A DNA stretch of 13,812 bases from CAYIVF01 sp964366875 (GTDB taxonomy: Bacteria > Patescibacteriota > Minisyncoccia > Minisyncoccales > Staskawiczbacteraceae): positions 1-13,812 of the forward strand of contig CAYIVF010000018.1 in NCBI GenBank assembly GCA_964366875.1. Direction: 5' to 3'. Below the pieces are notes generated by a model. That model did not search any database. It was not told where the DNA came from and saw nothing but the letters and a program-made list of their open reading frames with translations. A program made the position numbers and the translations under genes. Shown here one piece after another: positions 12,755 to 13,812 of this stretch; within the stretch, counting starts at the first letter, position 1; every line of letters begins with the position of its first letter.

Positions 12755-13224
12755 GGCTGTAAAATATCCTCTGTTCTGCCATTTATGGAAATAACAACAT
12801 TTTTAACCGTTGGAAATTGTTTTAATGTCTCTGTTATTTGCGCCCTTATTGCCGAAACCCTGCACGAACCTCCTACCTGGTATTCTAATTGTTCATCAAA
12901 ATCAACTTTAGCTGTTCCGTTCTCTATTGTTAAACTTTGTATTTTAACTCCCAAATTTATACTGGTAAAAAATCCCGCATTTTTTTCAGTATTTGTCAGA
13001 CCTTCAAAAAGCTCTTCCAAAGCAGCTCTTGCAACTGCATCTGTTTTTGGCACTTCCCTTTCCACAGCAAACACTTTATTGCAGGAGAATTCAGGGTCCA
13101 TTTTACTGTTATTAAAATAAGCCTTCACCTTAATAGTTTCTGCTTTTGGCCACATCAATAACACTCCAGCCAAGACAACAATTAATATTGCCAATATTAT
13201 TAAAATCCAGATTTCTTTTTTCAT
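12751..13224 (-). CDS. Membrane-anchored GerMN-domain protein
   Basis: The 157-aa protein has an N-terminal hydrophobic helix (about 5-24) after MKKE, then KAETIKVKAYFNN and a GerMN domain (sporulation/germination GerM fold). That domain is recognised by AALEELFEGLT, the NGTAKVDFDEQL strand-loop, GGSCRVSAIRAQITETLKQF and a final VKNVVISINGR. GerMN domains occur as extracytoplasmic modules in lipoproteins and cell-wall-associated proteins also outside spore-formers; no enzymatic role is established. The two cysteines (in FSCNKVF and GGSCR) could form a disulfide. No lipobox Cys follows the helix, so this is a membrane anchor rather than a lipoprotein. The stop overlaps the tgt start. A weak -10 (TATGAT, 13243-13248) and a terminator-like hairpin (13269-13287) lie upstream. 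Confidence 0.85.
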   Translation of the reverse strand: MKKEIWILIILAILIVVLAGVLLMWPKAETIKVKAYFNNSKMDPEFSCNKVFAVEREVPKTDAVARAALEELFEGLTNTEKNAGFFTSINLGVKIQSLTIENGTAKVDFDEQLEYQVGGSCRVSAIRAQITETLKQFPTVKNVVISINGRTEDILQP

Positions 13225-13260
13225 AGCTTCGCTATCATTTTAATCATACCTTTTGAAGCA

Positions 13261-13287
13261 AAAAAAGAAAGGGCGCTAACGGCCCTT
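13261..13287 (-). terminator. Terminator-like hairpin upstream of the GerMN gene
   Basis: On the minus strand, AAGGGC (13282-13287) and GCCCTT (13269-13274) pair around a 7-nt loop, followed by TCTTTTTTT. It functions only in the minus direction. No minus-strand gene lies between it and the window's right end. It could be an attenuator in a GerMN leader, starting from a possible TCGACT-16-TATACT promoter (13306-13333), or a stop for antisense transcripts. Confidence 0.6.
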
Positions 13288-13313
13288 GACACATCAAAAA
13301 TAAGGAGTATAAT
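13286..13313 (+). promoter_or_regulatory. Promoter of the 58-aa zinc-ribbon gene
   Basis: TTGACA (13286-13291) and TATAAT (13308-13313) are separated by 16 nt, both full consensus. The predicted start is near 13320, giving a leader of roughly 87 nt before the ATG at 13407, long for this compact genome. Confidence 0.8.
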
Positions 13314-13321
13314 GGAATTAA

Positions 13322-13374
13322 CTAATAAGTCGAAGTATCTTAGCAATAAGTAGGGCGACTATTAGAAAGGTCGC
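13322..13374 (+). promoter_or_regulatory. Structured 5' leader with competing hairpins
   Basis: CTAATAAGTCG (13322-13332) pairs with CGACTATTAG (13356-13365) with one bulged A. Inside it, CTTA-GCAA-TAAG (13339-13350) is a small hairpin with a GNRA loop. An alternative pairs GCGAC (13355-13359) with GTCGC (13370-13374). The two states exclude each other, the layout of an RNA switch or thermosensor. It matches no riboswitch class I recognise. Confidence 0.45.
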
Positions 13375-13406
13375 TTTATTTATTTAAAAAATAGAAATAG
13401 AATAAG

Positions 13407-13583
13407 ATGTTTGACAAAGATCAAAACAGAGGCTTTGCTCCAAGAGAGATGATAAAAGGAAACTGGAAATGCTCCGAATGCGGAGTTGAAATTACAGAAC
13501 TTCCTTTTGAACCAGCCGCAGACAGACCAATCTACTGCAAAGAATGCTGGCAAAAGAAAAGGCCTCCAAGATTCAGCCGCTAA
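13407..13583 (+). CDS. 58-aa CxxC...CxxC zinc-ribbon protein
   Basis: The frame from ATG 13407 to TAA 13581-13583 encodes 58 residues. It has KC22SEC25GVEI, then ELPFEPAADRPIY and C44KEC47W, and a basic tail, KKRPPRFSR. The CxxCG...LPFxP...RPxYCxxC pattern is the small CxxC-x17-CxxC zinc-ribbon family; here the middle spacing is 18. Such mini-proteins are common in Patescibacteria and some archaea; the basic tail suggests nucleic-acid or ribosome binding, but function is unknown. It is monocistronic, with its own consensus promoter, a long leader and a 17-bp-stem terminator, which points to high expression. No Shine-Dalgarno precedes the ATG. Confidence 0.88.
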   Translation: MFDKDQNRGFAPREMIKGNWKCSECGVEITELPFEPAADRPIYCKECWQKKRPPRFSR

Positions 13584-13600
13584 TTAATTAGCGCTGAAAT

Positions 13601-13639
13601 CAAAACAAAAAGCGCGCTAACTGCGCGCTTTTTGTTTTG
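13601..13639 (+). terminator. Very strong intrinsic terminator after the zinc-ribbon gene
   Basis: A perfect 17-bp stem (13601-13617 with 13623-13639) encloses a 5-nt loop. The core is GCGCGC and the base is A-rich on the left and T-rich on the right. Symmetry makes it effective in both directions. Confidence 0.95.
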
Positions 13640-13664
13640 CACAGCTTTGCAATAATTTTTTTAG

Positions 13665-13673
13665 TGATATAAT
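13665..13673 (+). promoter_or_regulatory. Extended -10 promoter of the right-edge gene
   Basis: TGATATAAT is a complete extended -10 (TGn plus TATAAT), 20 nt before the next ATG. Only a poor -35 (TTGCAA, 13647-13652, short spacing) precedes it, as extended -10 promoters allow. The predicted leader is only about 13 nt. Confidence 0.65.
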
Positions 13674-13693
13674 AAAATAAATAATTTTAAAAA

Positions 13694-13812
13694 ATGAACA
13701 ACGGACAAAACGGAAAAAATAATTTCATAGTTGAAGGAACAAAACCCAAGAAATTTTTATTTGTAAGCTGGGAAAGTTTATCGGGCGACTTGGCTTGGCA
13801 AACCAAAAAAGA
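13694..13812 (+). CDS. Unidentified protein, N-terminus only
   Basis: Thirty-nine codons from ATG 13694 are visible before the window ends. After a polar, Asn-rich start the sequence reads KKFLFVSWESLSGDLAWQ, a beta-strand followed by a helix, as at the start of a nucleotide-binding or ATP-grasp fold. It loosely recalls the first strand of phosphoribosylamine-glycine ligase-like ATP-grasp proteins of Patescibacteria, but too little is visible to assign it. It is transcribed from its own extended -10 promoter, after a strong terminator. Confidence 0.7.
   Translation, partial: MNNGQNGKNNFIVEGTKPKKFLFVSWESLSGDLAWQTKK

Noticed and set aside
13312..13353. A 13-codon reading frame preceded by AAGGAG in the leader of the zinc-ribbon gene, as a possible leader peptide.
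   Set aside because: Its ATG and Shine-Dalgarno lie within and before the consensus -10, so they would not be on a transcript starting near 13,320. It could hold only if transcription begins further upstream.
1..13812. CRISPR arrays, insertion sequences, tRNA or rRNA genes.
   Set aside because: No regularly spaced repeats, transposase frames or recognisable stable RNA sequences were seen; the intein is the only clear mobile element.

Overview
The window is AT-rich, densely packed and nearly free of intergenic space. Its gene style points to a Candidate Phyla Radiation (Patescibacteria, probably Parcubacteria-like) bacterium. The evidence is: a DUF5652-like two-helix protein, several tiny Cys4 proteins, a minimal ISC system (regulator-iscS-iscU-mnmA with no chaperone or ferredoxin genes), and starts that mostly lack a Shine-Dalgarno. 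TGA is used as a stop (for example after the Rrf2 regulator and iscU), so the TGA=Gly code of Gracilibacteria/SR1 is not in use. The lineage call is an inference from gene style, not from a marker gene.

Layout. Everything from 1 to about 13,224 is on the minus strand, so the order below runs right to left. (1) 13,224-9,326: GerMN-domain protein, tgt, glmS and a GNAT acetyltransferase, overlapping or nearly touching, closed by a terminator at 9,271-9,297. (2) 9,286-7,627: a consensus promoter, a PerR-type Fur regulator, a stand-alone NrdD-like glycyl-radical domain protein, a Cys4 mini-protein and an Fe/Mn superoxide dismutase, closed by a terminator. This reads as an oxidative-stress operon. 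A 64-nt cloverleaf-like element overlaps the SOD stop codon. (3) 7,561-5,689: HD hydrolase, SpoU methyltransferase, DUF5652-like membrane protein and MTH1-like Nudix hydrolase. (4) 5,683-1,212: a fully consensus promoter with a perfect palindromic operator, an IscR-like Rrf2 regulator, iscS, iscU interrupted by a 380-aa intein, a 26-bp inverted repeat, then mnmA. This is a sulfur-mobilisation operon feeding Fe-S assembly and tRNA 2-thiolation. (5) 1,201-1: a promoter with an embedded operator, a CsoR-type copper-sensor gene and the start of a membrane-anchored Cys/His/Met-rich protein that runs off the window.

On the plus strand at the right end are a promoter with a structured leader, a 58-aa CxxC/CxxC zinc-ribbon gene with a very strong terminator, and the start of a further gene that runs off the window.

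Most interesting points: the IscU intein splits the protein exactly before its first Fe-S ligand cysteine; the NrdD-type glycyl-radical module sits alone in a PerR/SOD operon, recalling the GrcA (YfiD) spare-part system; a cloverleaf-like element overlaps the SOD stop; and a CsoR gene is paired with an undescribed CC-x8-CNH protein.
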